A stretch of DNA of 64,000 nucleotides, from NCBI RefSeq assembly GCF_024807845.1, contig NZ_JANUEQ010000001.1:1048900-1112899 (forward strand), written 5' to 3'. The first letter of the stretch is position 1. Every line of letters starts with the position of its first letter. The notes beneath the pieces were generated by a model. That model was not told where the DNA came from and did not search any database. It saw nothing but the letters and a program-made list of their open reading frames with translations. This document shows, one piece after another, positions 37,499-52,191 of this stretch. The stretch comes from Klebsiella sp. BIGb0407. GTDB taxonomy: Bacteria; Pseudomonadota; Gammaproteobacteria; Enterobacterales; Enterobacteriaceae. The translations under genes and the position numbers were made by a program.

Positions 37499-38863
37499 TT
37501 AAAGGCTATCTTCGCTGTACTGAGGAACCGGGTTACGGAAGCTTTTGGTCACGCAAGCCACGTAAACAAAACCAATTGCCGCCCAGATAAGGCCGAGGAT
37601 CATTGAGCTTTGCTCCAGGTTAATCCACAGCGCACCTACTGTCAGCGCACCCATCATCGGCAGAATCAGATACTGGAAATGGTCTTTCAGCGTTTTATTA
37701 CGCTTTTCACGGATCCAGAACTGAGAGATAACGGACAGGTTAACAAAGGTAAAGGCGACCAGTGCACCAAAGTTAATCAATGCTGTTGCCGTCACCAGGT
37801 CAAAATCAATCGCCAGTAAGGCAACTGCACCAACCAATATCACGTTAAATGCCGGGGTACGCCATACTGGGTGGATATAGCCAAAGAAGCGGTTCGGGAA
37901 CACGCCATCACGGCCCATAACGTACATCAGACGAGAAACGCCCATATGCGCGGCCATACCGGACGCCAGTACCGTTACTGTAGAGAAGATCAGCGCGCCC
38001 ACCTGGAAGGCTTTACCGGCCACAAAGAACATAATTTCTGGCTGTGAAGCTTCCGGATCGGTGAAGCGAGAGATATCCGGGAAGTACAGCTGCAAGAAAT
38101 AGGTCGATGCGATAAAAATAGTACCGCCGATAATCGCCGTCAGAAAAATAGCCAGCGGAATAACACGCTCGGCATTTTTGGTTTCTTCCGATAACGTACT
38201 GATGCTATCAAAACCGGTAAATGAGAAGCAGAGAATAGTCGCCCCGGTAACCAGTGGTACTAAATGGGCATTTTCTGACCAGAATGGCTTGCTGCTGCTC
38301 AGCGTAGCCTGACCTTCGCCACCGGCAACACCGTAGATAACCATGCCGATAATCACGGCAATCAACGCAAGCTGCATAACCACAATGGTACCGTTAAAGT
38401 TAGCCACTGTTTTGACGCTACGCAGGTTGGAAACCGTCATAAAACCGACCAGCACGATAACGAATATCCACGACGGGATCCCGGGAACCAGGGCTTCGAA
38501 GTAGATTTTTGCCAGCAGGATGTTGATCATCGGCATAAACAGATAATCAAGCAGCGACGACCAGCCGACCATGAAACCCACCAGCGGGTTAAATGATTTC
38601 TGGGCGTAGGTATAAGCAGAACCGGCAGACGGGAAACGACGTACCAGCTTGCCGTAGCTCAGAGCGGTAAATAATATCGCTATCAGAGCAAAGGCATAAG
38701 CCATGGGTACATGGCCGTCGGTCAGCCCGGAAACAATACCGAACGTATCAAACAACGTCATGGGCTGCATATAAGCAAGACCTATCATGACAACGGGAAG
38801 TAACGTTAAGGTCTTTTTTAACCCTACGCGATTGTTTGTACCTGCGGTGACGTTAAGCGACAT
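37499..38863 (-). CDS. plaP: Putrescine importer PlaP (YeeF)
   Basis: A 454-residue APC-family permease with about 12 membrane helices, almost colinear with E. coli PlaP (452 residues): [85 protein letters not shown]. PlaP is the low-affinity, proton-driven putrescine importer linked to surface motility in E. coli. ATG at 38863 with AAGGAAG upstream; the frame extends to 38938 but without a better start. Its place between sbcB and yeeZ is conserved. Confidence 0.95.
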   Translation of the reverse strand: MSLNVTAGTNNRVGLKKTLTLLPVVMIGLAYMQPMTLFDTFGIVSGLTDGHVPMAYAFALIAILFTALSYGKLVRRFPSAGSAYTYAQKSFNPLVGFMVGWSSLLDYLFMPMINILLAKIYFEALVPGIPSWIFVIVLVGFMTVSNLRSVKTVANFNGTIVVMQLALIAVIIGMVIYGVAGGEGQATLSSSKPFWSENAHLVPLVTGATILCFSFTGFDSISTLSEETKNAERVIPLAIFLTAIIGGTIFIASTYFLQLYFPDISRFTDPEASQPEIMFFVAGKAFQVGALIFSTVTVLASGMAAHMGVSRLMYVMGRDGVFPNRFFGYIHPVWRTPAFNVILVGAVALLAIDFDLVTATALINFGALVAFTFVNLSVISQFWIREKRNKTLKDHFQYLILPMMGALTVGALWINLEQSSMILGLIWAAIGFVYVACVTKSFRNPVPQYSEDSL

Positions 38864-39040
38864 GGCAACTTCCTTCTGATTCAGTGAAAGTCCGCGCAAA
38901 AGCAAAAATCTGCCCCATCTTAATTTCCTCGGCGACACAACTGTCGTTTTTTAAAAGCTAGTATCTATCCGGTACGAAGCCCGGCCTCTTGTTTTTTTGG
39001 CATAATGCCGTTTGTCTGACTTAATTGATTGCAAAAAAAT

Positions 39041-39065
39041 AACCGACGTCTCTTAAACGTCGGTT
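39041..39065 (-). terminator. Terminator-like hairpin in the yeeZ-plaP gap
   Basis: AACCGACGT and ACGTCGGTT form a 9-bp stem; on the minus strand ATTTTTTT follows. It lies 240 bp after yeeZ and 180 bp before plaP, so it may end the yeeZ transcript or attenuate the plaP leader. The rest of 38864-39306 shows no gene; the LysR gene yeeY found here in E. coli is absent. Confidence 0.6.
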
Positions 39066-39306
39066 AGTGTGCATATTTGTGTGCATTTTTGCAGTACCGC
39101 TATTTTGCCTCAAACGCTTGCCGGATGACAAGACAATAAAGCCTTTACGGGGACTTTTTTTTCACTAAAAGTGTCTAAAAAAGCATTAGCCTTCTGCTCT
39201 GCATGCCGCGCCAGCTCTGGGATGGCTCAAATTGTTGATCTGCTTTGATTAATCCGTATACAAATTGTGTCAATTAGGTTACAAAAAGACATATTTATTA
39301 CCAAAT

Positions 39307-40131
39307 TCAGAGCGGCATAAGAAGCGGATCCGGGTACTGATAAACCATGCCTAGCTCACGACAAATCAGACTGCCATCCACCAGCTTTCCGGAGCCTGTT
39401 TTCTCTTCGCTGAGAAATTGCGGCGGCGTTAACCCAAGCTGTCTGGCCATCTGCGGATAGAAAACGGCGCGGGAAGGATGCCCGGGAGCACAGAGATTAT
39501 AGATATGCCCGCCTTTTGGCGCCTGCAACAGTAAGTTCAGCGCTTCAATAACATCATCCAGATGCACCAGATTCACGCCGCCGTGCCCATTGGTGAGCTG
39601 GGTTTTATTCGCCATAAAACGCCCCGGATGCCGCTCCGGCCCGACGAGCCCGGCAAGGCGTACAATATCCACCTCAGTACCCGGCAGGCTATGAAGCCAG
39701 CTTTCCAGCTCTTTTAACACCCGGCCACTGTGGGTGACTGGCTCCAGCGGACTGCTTTCATTCACTATGCCGTCGATTTCGCCATAGACGGAGGTCGAGC
39801 TGGTAAAAATAATCCGCGGCACGCCGTGCGCCAGGGCGGTATCAACCACCTGCTGCACAGCCTGAAAATAGAAGTTCTCGCCGTCTCCGCTGCGACGAGC
39901 AGGTAATGTCAGTATCAGTGCATCCACATTAAACAATGCATCCTGAGCTTCACTATCACACTCCATCAGCGGTTCTAACAATAACGGATAGCTTTCGATA
40001 CCACACATTCTGGCGGCTTCAACGCCATCCGGTGTGGTTTTACTTCCCAGCACCTGGTAACCTCGCGCCAGCAGCGATAAAGCCAGCGGCATACCTAACC
40101 ACCCTAACCCGATGATTGCGACCTTTTTCAT
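39307..40131 (-). CDS. yeeZ: YeeZ, NAD(P)-binding epimerase-like protein
   Basis: A 274-residue extended SDR-type protein, the length of E. coli YeeZ. The N-terminus MKKVAIIGLGWLGMPLALSLLARGYQVLGSK has the GxGxxG dinucleotide motif. IIFTSSTSVYG and the region around RLAGLVGPERHPGRF follow the GalE-like pattern, but the usual YxxxK pair is not obvious. The biochemical role is not established. Position directly upstream of the his leader, on the opposite strand, is as in E. coli. Confidence 0.93.
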   Translation of the reverse strand: MKKVAIIGLGWLGMPLALSLLARGYQVLGSKTTPDGVEAARMCGIESYPLLLEPLMECDSEAQDALFNVDALILTLPARRSGDGENFYFQAVQQVVDTALAHGVPRIIFTSSTSVYGEIDGIVNESSPLEPVTHSGRVLKELESWLHSLPGTEVDIVRLAGLVGPERHPGRFMANKTQLTNGHGGVNLVHLDDVIEALNLLLQAPKGGHIYNLCAPGHPSRAVFYPQMARQLGLTPPQFLSEEKTGSGKLVDGSLICRELGMVYQYPDPLLMPL

Positions 40132-40330
40132 GCCCTGTCTCCTGGTGTTGCAGTGTTATGTTCTGTGATAGTGCCGATACCTTAGCAAAGGCTACTCCTG
40201 TCAGGTTTAGCACACAAATGACAAAACGCGACAGAATATGAATATTAACCAAAAAAGCCCTTGCGCCCATCAGGTAATCTGGTTTAGGTTAGTTTACAGA
40301 AATCAATAAACCTTGATACCAGAGAATTTT

Positions 40331-40381
40331 ATGACACGCGCTCCAGTTAAAAACCACCACCATCACCATCATCCTGACTAG
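40331..40381 (+). CDS. hisL: Histidine operon leader peptide HisL
   Basis: Sixteen codons, MTRAPVKNHHHHHHPD, with six consecutive His codons. E. coli HisL is MTRVQFKHHHHHHHPD with seven. Ribosome stalling at the His codons when charged tRNA-His is scarce favours the anti-terminator and lets RNA polymerase read into hisG. Confidence 0.97.
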   Translation: MTRAPVKNHHHHHHPD

Positions 40382-40444
40382 TCTTTCAGGCGATTGGTGC
40401 TGGAAGACGAAAAGTTCTTCCAGTGGTGCTAAAGCGCGAAAAAA

Positions 40445-40478
40445 GCCCCCGGAAGAAGTCTTTCGGGGGCTTTTTTTT
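40445..40478 (+). terminator. Histidine operon attenuator
   Basis: GCCCCCGGAAG and CTTTCGGGGGC form an 11-bp stem with one G-U pair, followed by eight T residues. It lies 63 bp behind hisL and before hisG, as in the classic his attenuator. The preceding 40390-40440 contains the pairable segments (GAAGACGAAAAGTTCTTCCAG) for the alternative structures. Confidence 0.95.
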
Positions 40479-40515
40479 GGACGTCATAATTAATAAATCT
40501 AAGGAGTAACCAACA

Positions 40516-41415
40516 ATGTCAGACATCAACCGTTTACGCATCGCCATTCAAAAATCAGGCCGTCTCAGTGACGAATCACGCGAACTGCTGGCTCGCTGCG
40601 GCATTAAAATTAACCTGCACACCCAGCGCCTGATTGCTCAGGCTGAAAACATGCCGATTGATATCCTGCGTGTCCGTGATGACGACATCCCGGGCCTGGT
40701 CATGGACGGTGTCGTTGATCTCGGCATTATCGGCGAAAACGTGCTGGAAGAAGAGTTGCTAAACCGCCGCGCTCAGGGCGATGACCCACGCTATCTGACT
40801 CTGCGCCGTCTTGATTTCGGTGGCTGTCGTCTGTCAATGGCTACCCCGGTGGATGTCAACTGGGAAGGCGTGGAAAGTTTACAGAATAAACGTATCGCTA
40901 CCTCTTATCCGCACCTGCTGAAGCGCTACCTGGATAAAAAAGGCGTGCAGTTTAAATCCTGTATGCTGAACGGTTCCGTTGAAGTGGCTCCGCGCGCGGG
41001 TCTGGCTGATGCGATTTGTGACCTGGTTTCCACCGGTATGACGCTGGAAGCGAACGGTTTACGTGAAGTTGAGGTGATCTATCAGTCCAAAGCCTGCCTT
41101 ATCCAGCGTGATGGCGAATTAACCTCCGCCAAACAGCAGCTGGTTGATACCCTGATGACCCGTATTCAAGGGGTGATTCAGGCACGTGAATCCAAATACA
41201 TTATGCTGCACGCGCCAAGCGAGCGTCTGGACGACATTATTGCCCTGCTGCCAGGCGCCGAGCGCCCAACTATTCTGCCACTGGCGGGTGATAAGCAACG
41301 TGTTGCCATGCACATGGTCAGTAGCGAGACGCTGTTCTGGGAAACCATGGAAAAGCTGAAAGCGCTGGGTGCCAGCTCGATTCTGGTGTTACCAATTGAG
41401 AAGATGATGGAGTAG
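40516..41415 (+). CDS. hisG: ATP phosphoribosyltransferase HisG
   Basis: A 299-residue long-form HisG, the first enzyme of histidine synthesis (ATP + PRPP to phosphoribosyl-ATP), feedback-inhibited by histidine. N-terminal [21 protein letters not shown], the [18 protein letters not shown] loop near residue 172, and the C-terminal ACT-like regulatory domain (from about 225). AAGGAG lies 8 bases before the ATG. First structural gene after the attenuator. Confidence 0.98.
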   Translation: MSDINRLRIAIQKSGRLSDESRELLARCGIKINLHTQRLIAQAENMPIDILRVRDDDIPGLVMDGVVDLGIIGENVLEEELLNRRAQGDDPRYLTLRRLDFGGCRLSMATPVDVNWEGVESLQNKRIATSYPHLLKRYLDKKGVQFKSCMLNGSVEVAPRAGLADAICDLVSTGMTLEANGLREVEVIYQSKACLIQRDGELTSAKQQLVDTLMTRIQGVIQARESKYIMLHAPSERLDDIIALLPGAERPTILPLAGDKQRVAMHMVSSETLFWETMEKLKALGASSILVLPIEKMME

Positions 41416-41421
41416 GCCGGC

Positions 41422-46968
<5,547 letters not shown>

Positions 46969-46975
<7 letters not shown>

Positions 46976-47586
46976 CCGAACAACAGCTAGCCCAGTTAGA
47001 CTGGGAAAAAACCGCTGACCTGATGCCCGTTATTGTTCAGCACGCCCAGTCGGGCGAAGTCCTGATGCTGGGGTATATGAACCAGGAAGCGCTGACTCAG
47101 ACAATCGACAGCGGCAAAGTGACCTTCTTCTCCCGCAGCAAACAGCGCCTGTGGACCAAAGGGGAAAGCAGCGGCCACTTTTTAAACCTCGTCAGCATCA
47201 CCCCGGACTGCGATAACGATACCCTGCTGGTCCTCGCCAACCCGATTGGCCCGACCTGCCATTTAGGCACCAGCAGCTGCTTCGCGGATACCCACCATGA
47301 CTGGCACTTCCTTTATCAGCTGGAACAGCTGCTGGCCTCGCGTAAAAACGCCGACCCGGACAGCTCCTACACCGCCAGACTCTACGCCAGCGGCACCAAG
47401 CGCATTGCCCAGAAAGTCGGGGAAGAAGGCGTTGAAACCGCACTGGCCGCGACCGTCAATGACCGTACCGAGCTGACCAACGAAGCCTCTGACCTCGTCT
47501 ACCACCTGCTGGTCCTGCTGCAAGACCAGCAGCTCGACCTCAGCGCGGTGATTGAAAACCTGCGTCAGAGACATCAGAGTAAGTAA
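46969..47586 (+). CDS. hisI: Bifunctional PR-AMP cyclohydrolase / PR-ATP pyrophosphatase HisI
   Basis: A 205-residue two-domain enzyme with GTG start overlapping hisF by 7 bp. Residues 1-115: cyclohydrolase with [28 protein letters not shown] and the zinc-binding DCDNDTLL and CHLGTSSCF. Residues 116-205: pyrophosphohydrolase with [13 protein letters not shown] and [14 protein letters not shown]. Last gene of the his operon. Confidence 0.98.
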
Positions 47587-47599
47587 TCTGTAACAACAG

Positions 47600-47623
47600 A
47601 ACAGGCCACAATCGTGGCCTGTT
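47600..47623 (+). terminator. Hairpin at the end of the his operon
   Basis: A perfect 10-bp stem (AACAGGCCAC / GTGGCCTGTT, 4-nt loop) 14 bp after hisI. It is followed by A rather than T residues, so termination strength is unclear. Confidence 0.6.
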
Positions 47624-47704
47624 AAAAAGCAGTACATGGCAGATGCGCTGATATGAGTGAACAGGATGTTTACCGTATATCTGAAAATACAGGGAGAGTA
47701 AAAG

Positions 47705-48003
47705 ATGAGAACATTAGAACAAGTTATTGCCAGCCGTTCCCCAGAGAGTCAGGCCCGTATTAAGGCACGCACGACTGAAATCCTTCGGGAAGTTATCCTC
47801 GCCAGATTATGCAAAACGTTAAAGATATCGCAAACACAACTTACCGCCGCGCCGGGCATTAAACAGCCAGTCGCGATTAAAACTAAGAAAGTCGAAAATA
47901 CCCCAAACTCTCAACCTTAAAACGTTATGCCACGGCCCTGGACGGCGAACTGACGCTGGTTGTAACTTTGGCGGATGGTGAGCGTATTGCGCGGACTTTA
48001 TAA
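47705..48003 (+). pseudogene. XRE-type (HigA-like) antitoxin gene, frameshifted
   Basis: ATG at 47705 reads MRTLEQVIASRSPESQARIK and a degraded helix-turn-helix (LKISQTQLTAAPGIKQPVAIK). It hits a stop at 47918 (TAA). A one-base shift just before gives LKRYATALDGELTLVVTLAD, then GERIARTL and TAA at 48001-48003, the normal end of such antitoxin-like regulators. Several conserved positions are changed as well, so the gene has been dead for some time. No toxin gene is next to it. Confidence 0.8.
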
Positions 48004-48101
48004 TCGGTAGGTAGGCAAATCCCGATGCGCTGACTCCAGTCAGTGATTCGGGTAAGTGAGCGCAGCCAAGGCGACTGCAGCTCGAAGTATGCAGGGTAAT
48101 T

Positions 48102-49079
48102 TTAGCGAGAGGCTTTATATTCCCTTACCGCATTACGCGCTAACACCACACCACCACCGATCATCCCCCCCAACAATACGCCTAGAATCAGCACCAGCGC
48201 CGTTTTAGGGCCATCCCGATGCACCGGCAAGGTTGGCTCAAGGATATAGCGATAGGTACTGATACTGGTCTCGTCGCTCTTAAGATCCTGTATCGCCAGT
48301 AACTGCTGACGGGTTTGAAAATAGTCGTCATTAAAGACCAGCGGGCGCATGGACTCACGCTGCACCATGGCGCTTAGCGCCTCACTGCCCAGTAAAAATA
48401 GCGTGTCCTGAGTGGCATTATCGCCCTGGCGCTGCTGGGGATGCACGATATTGGCCGCTTCGGCAAATTTTAACGCCTCTTTGATCTGCTCAATGCGCAG
48501 GTCTTTTTGCTCCTGGGCGATTTTCTCTTGCGCCGCCAGCAGGCTATTCAGCGCAACAACTTTCTGCTGCAGGCTCTCGCGTAAGTTAGATTCCAGTTCG
48601 CTGGCAATGCGGGTGTTAGTCTGTTCAATATACGCGGTTAGCTGAGCCTGAGCAGCTTCAGGGCTGCTGGCCTGATAGCTGAGTTTAAGCGGTAATGGCT
48701 GCCCTTTCTCTGAAGGGGCAATCGTCAGGCTCTCCGGACGACTTTGATTACGCAAACTTTCAGCCAGTGCCGAAAAACTCGAAGAAAAACGGTTAACCAG
48801 CCGGGTTTCAATATCCCTGACATCAAAAGCCGGGGTACCGTCCAGCACCCCCACCGCAAAGGTATAACTGGCAATCTGCGCGTTATCCGGCCGGGTAATA
48901 GTGGCGGTAGAGATCCATTTCTGAGGGGAGTAAACAACAAATGCTCCGCTGAGTGCAAGCCCCAGTAAGACAAACAGTGAAATCAGCCACTTACTGCGCC
49001 ATAGCTGCAATACAATATCAATTAAATCAATCTCGTTCGGATCCCGTTCCTTAAGATCCATGTTACTTTCAGCGTTCAT
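48102..49079 (-). CDS. wzzB: Wzz polysaccharide chain-length determinant
   Basis: A 325-residue inner-membrane co-polymerase. ATG at 49079 has GGAG about 6 bases upstream. Residues 15-55 include DLIDIVLQLWRSKWLISLFVLLGLALSGAFVVY (first membrane helix); a long periplasmic coiled-coil region (RESLQQKVVALNSLLAAQEKIAQEQKDLRIEQIKEAL) follows, and the second membrane helix is near the end with the proline-rich entrance (PTLPVHRDGPKTALVLILGVLLGGMIGGGVVL). It sets the O-antigen chain length. Lying next to hisI is standard for wzzB. Confidence 0.93.
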   Translation of the reverse strand: MNAESNMDLKERDPNEIDLIDIVLQLWRSKWLISLFVLLGLALSGAFVVYSPQKWISTATITRPDNAQIASYTFAVGVLDGTPAFDVRDIETRLVNRFSSSFSALAESLRNQSRPESLTIAPSEKGQPLPLKLSYQASSPEAAQAQLTAYIEQTNTRIASELESNLRESLQQKVVALNSLLAAQEKIAQEQKDLRIEQIKEALKFAEAANIVHPQQRQGDNATQDTLFLLGSEALSAMVQRESMRPLVFNDDYFQTRQQLLAIQDLKSDETSISTYRYILEPTLPVHRDGPKTALVLILGVLLGGMIGGGVVLARNAVREYKASR

Positions 49080-49484
49080 ATGCGCTCCATGCGGTAGATA
49101 AAAATCAAACAATAGACTGTCTGTGATGCTACAGGTTTTCTTAAATGATTCTCGAATAGTAGACGGAATTCTTGATTAATCAGGTTTTTCCTGGTTACAT
49201 GGCGATCTTTTAAGCAACCTAACTGACTAACAAGCCAATATAAACTCGATGAATTAAAGACAAAAATTATTTTAACTCAGAATAATCACCTGTTAAAGGT
49301 ATTACTTCTAGAGTTAGAATCCTAATTATGTTTGAATGATAACATATGTTACCAGTGTAGCCCTATCAACAGGCTCTTTATTAGAGTGCTGTAATAATAT
49401 CGTGATTTTGCTTATGGAACAGATAGCGGTATTATAGAAGCCATATGTGCATCAAAGAATAATATGAATCTTAAAAGGAGCAGT
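49080..49484. other. Divergent promoter region between wzz and the epimerase
   Basis: A 405-bp AT-rich gap with no convincing ORF. It must hold the promoters of the divergent wzz and epimerase genes. I looked for a JUMPstart/ops element (GGCGGTAGCGT) and found only a weak AGCGGTA at about 49425. Confidence 0.6.
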
Positions 49485-50489
49485 ATGAAATTTCTGGTCA
49501 CGGGTGCTGCTGGCTTTATTGGCTCGCAGGTAAGCCAACGCCTTCTGGATATGGGACATCAGGTAGTCGGTATCGATAACCTGAACAGTTATTACGATAT
49601 AACGCTAAAACAGGCTCGTCTTGATGCGATATCGAATGAGGGATTTTCTTTCTACCCGATCGAGTTAGCTGATAAAGAGAATATGGCTGAACTGTTCAGC
49701 AATGAGAAATTTGATCGTGTGATTCATCTCGCAGCTCAAGCAGGGGTAAGATATTCTTTAGAAAACCCCCATGCTTATGCTCAGGCTAATCTGATAGGGC
49801 ATTTAAATATACTGGAAGGCTGCCGCCATAATAAGGTTGCTCATCTGTTATATGCCTCTTCAAGCTCGGTTTATGGCCTGAATCGTAAGATGCCGTTTTC
49901 TACCGATGACTCAGTAGATCACCCGGTTTCCTTATATGCGGCAACTAAGAAAGCCAATGAACTGATGTCGCATACCTACTCCCACCTCTATAATTTACCC
50001 ACTACAGGTTTGCGTTTCTTTACCGTCTATGGCCCCTGGGGCCGCCCGGATATGGCACTATTTAAATTCACGAAAGCGATGCTGGAAGGTAAACCTATAG
50101 ATGTGTACAACTACGGGAAGATGAAAAGAGACTTCACCTATATCGATGATATCGTTGAAGCTATTGTTCGTCTGCAAGATGTAATCCCCCAGAAAAATGA
50201 TGCATGGACAGTAGAAACTGGCTCACCCGCATCCAGCTCCGCCCCCTACTCGGTTTATAATATAGGCAATAGTTCACCGGTTGAATTAATGGATTATATT
50301 ACTGCCCTGGAAGAAGCGCTGGATATTAAAGCTGAAAAAAATATGATGCCAATGCAGCCGGGTGATGTGCATGAGACCAGCGCCGATACGGCAGCACTGT
50401 ATGAAGTGATAGGATTTAAGCCAAAAACTTCGGTAAAAGAGGGAGTGAAAAACTTTGTCGCCTGGTATCGTGGATATTACAATGTTTAA
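49485..50489 (+). CDS. UDP-glucuronate/galacturonate 4-epimerase (Uge/Gla type)
   Basis: A 334-residue extended SDR enzyme, exactly the size of Klebsiella Uge. ATG at 49485 with AAAAGGAG. MKFLVTGAAGFIGSQVSQRLL is the NAD-binding motif; DRVIHLAAQAGVRYSLENPHAY, the catalytic SSSSVYG Ser and YAATKKANE Tyr-Lys pair follow. The FFTVYGPWGRPDMA stretch is typical of the hexuronate epimerase branch. It would make UDP-GalA from the UDP-GlcA produced by Ugd in this window, for capsule or O-antigen (or outer core). It faces away from the other polysaccharide genes. Confidence 0.88.
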   Translation: MKFLVTGAAGFIGSQVSQRLLDMGHQVVGIDNLNSYYDITLKQARLDAISNEGFSFYPIELADKENMAELFSNEKFDRVIHLAAQAGVRYSLENPHAYAQANLIGHLNILEGCRHNKVAHLLYASSSSVYGLNRKMPFSTDDSVDHPVSLYAATKKANELMSHTYSHLYNLPTTGLRFFTVYGPWGRPDMALFKFTKAMLEGKPIDVYNYGKMKRDFTYIDDIVEAIVRLQDVIPQKNDAWTVETGSPASSSAPYSVYNIGNSSPVELMDYITALEEALDIKAEKNMMPMQPGDVHETSADTAALYEVIGFKPKTSVKEGVKNFVAWYRGYYNV

Positions 50490-50579
50490 TTTGCAATAAG
50501 TTAAAATTGAACACATAGAAAAGAATGGAAACAAAATGCAAGGATGCATTAATACTGTCAGCTATGCAAATATAAAAAA

Positions 50580-51640
50580 GCTGCATCCCAATGAGAGATT
50601 ACGAGACCGGCAGCTCGCAAAGGTTGATGTAAGGTACTTATTGGCCATAGTGGTACTGCGTAGTTCTGCCTTAAAATCTTTATTTCCCGATGGAATATTT
50701 ACTACTATAAGTCTAGCCCTCAAAATAATTCCGTGGCATATCTTCTTCATATTCAGCAATTGTCTTCACTCATTCCTGCATCTAAATACCAGTGTAATCT
50801 TGTCTCTACCGCCCGATACCCTCGCATCGCTAAGGTAAATCTCTCTGCAAAAATATTCGATGAGTTAATATAATAATGAAGGGACCTTTTGGGTTCTTTA
50901 TCGTCATTTATTATTTCCGCGCTAAAATAACCTGCCATGCCCACCTTCTATAAATTTTCCAGGCAACGGTAAAATCAATCAGTTTATCCGGGATATCACT
51001 AACTATATAAAATCTGGTTTCATGCCTTCCATGACTTTTTTCTTACGTCACAAAACTTTCAAATTGCGGATAATTTATGTATTTGGCTGGAAATATGTCT
51101 TATAATGCTGGGTATAATTTACGCTGATTTTCTTTTACAGACAGCGGATAACTGCCTCCCCCCTTAAAGATCTTTTCAACTATATTTTACTGACATCCCA
51201 TTGCGTCTGTCTTGACGATTTTACCTTTCAAATTGAGTATTTTTAGTAACTCAAACATCACCGTTTTTTCATTACTCTTTTCTGCCGTTTTTAACTTGCC
51301 GGGGGTAAAACCAATCATGATAGAAAATGCATTGACAACATGTATTACTATGCATCTTCTACATTTATCATAAGATCTACGTAGTGTTTTACCATCGTTC
51401 ACAATAACGTCTTCATCGACTGTATGACATTCTTTCATCTAGTGAATAAACATACGTGGAATTTATTAGAGCTTATATTACTCACTACTCTGACTATCAT
51501 ATCATGTACAGGAATGCCATTTTCAAAATCGCCGTAGAATTTCAAAAAATCCAGATGAACACGTCCAAAATCCTCAATATCTTATCCCATCCGAACCTGA
51601 GGTAATAGAAAAAATATTGAGAAGAAAAATATAAGATAAT
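50580..51640 (-). pseudogene. H-repeat (ISAs1-family) transposase, decayed
   Basis: Pieces of an H-repeat-associated transposase can be read in order along the minus strand: [20 protein letters not shown] (about 51570-51510), [20 protein letters not shown] and [20 protein letters not shown] up to DAMGCQ then a stop (51438-51187), NIVEKIFKGGGSYPLSVKEN (about 51180-51120), [20 protein letters not shown] and AVETRLHWYLDAGMSEDNC (50944-50753), and DFKAELRSTTMANKYLTSTF (about 50660-50600). Multiple stops and frameshifts make it inactive. H-repeats are common near Rhs elements and O-antigen clusters, where they are thought to have helped gene exchange. Confidence 0.88.
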
Positions 51641-52191
51641 TTATTCTTAATTTCACATGAATGCAAAAAATCCAGGATAATAGTGATATGTTTCATTAAA
51701 CATACAAGATTCAATACACCACTTCCATTTGCTTTTTAATTAAAAAGATTTGTTCACATTTAGTTCTGTTGAAATATCACTGAATGATTGTCCTTTATAA
51801 TCTAACAATAAACACACGATTTATTGTATAAAAAAGCACCTCCCGTGACCTTTCCCTGATGTTAAAGTAGAAAACCTCATTATAGTTATACCATTTAAAG
51901 ATAGTGGAAAACATGAATTTACATAACCATTTTTCACCATCAATACACAATCAGTTTTCTATCCAAGATTATTCAGATATATAGATAACAATATAGTGTT
52001 ACGTATTTAATGATAGAAGAATATTTTAAATATTATAATTGTAAAACCCCAAAGAAAATCAACTTTATAATACATTTTAAATACTCAAATAAGCATTTAT
52101 TTAACCATGAAGAATACAAATATTTACTATAATGCCTACGTTTAACTCATGATTAAAGCGGAATTGTAACATCAACAATGATTTTAAATCA
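51641..52191. other. Very AT-rich spacer without recognisable genes
   Basis: About 550 bp between the transposase remnant and the first acyltransferase gene. Only short broken frames are present on either strand; I see no RNA gene or repeat. It probably contains decayed polysaccharide-cluster DNA. Confidence 0.5.

Noticed and set aside
40350..40375. Short CAC/CAT repeat before the his operon
   Set aside because: This is the His codon run of the leader peptide, not a satellite or CRISPR-like repeat.
49380..49484. JUMPstart/ops element before the epimerase gene
   Set aside because: Only AGCGGTA is present; the full ops core GGCGGTAGCGT was not found.
50536..50838. 100-codon plus-strand frame after the epimerase
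   Set aside because: It is antisense to the H-repeat transposase remnant and looks like a shadow of it.
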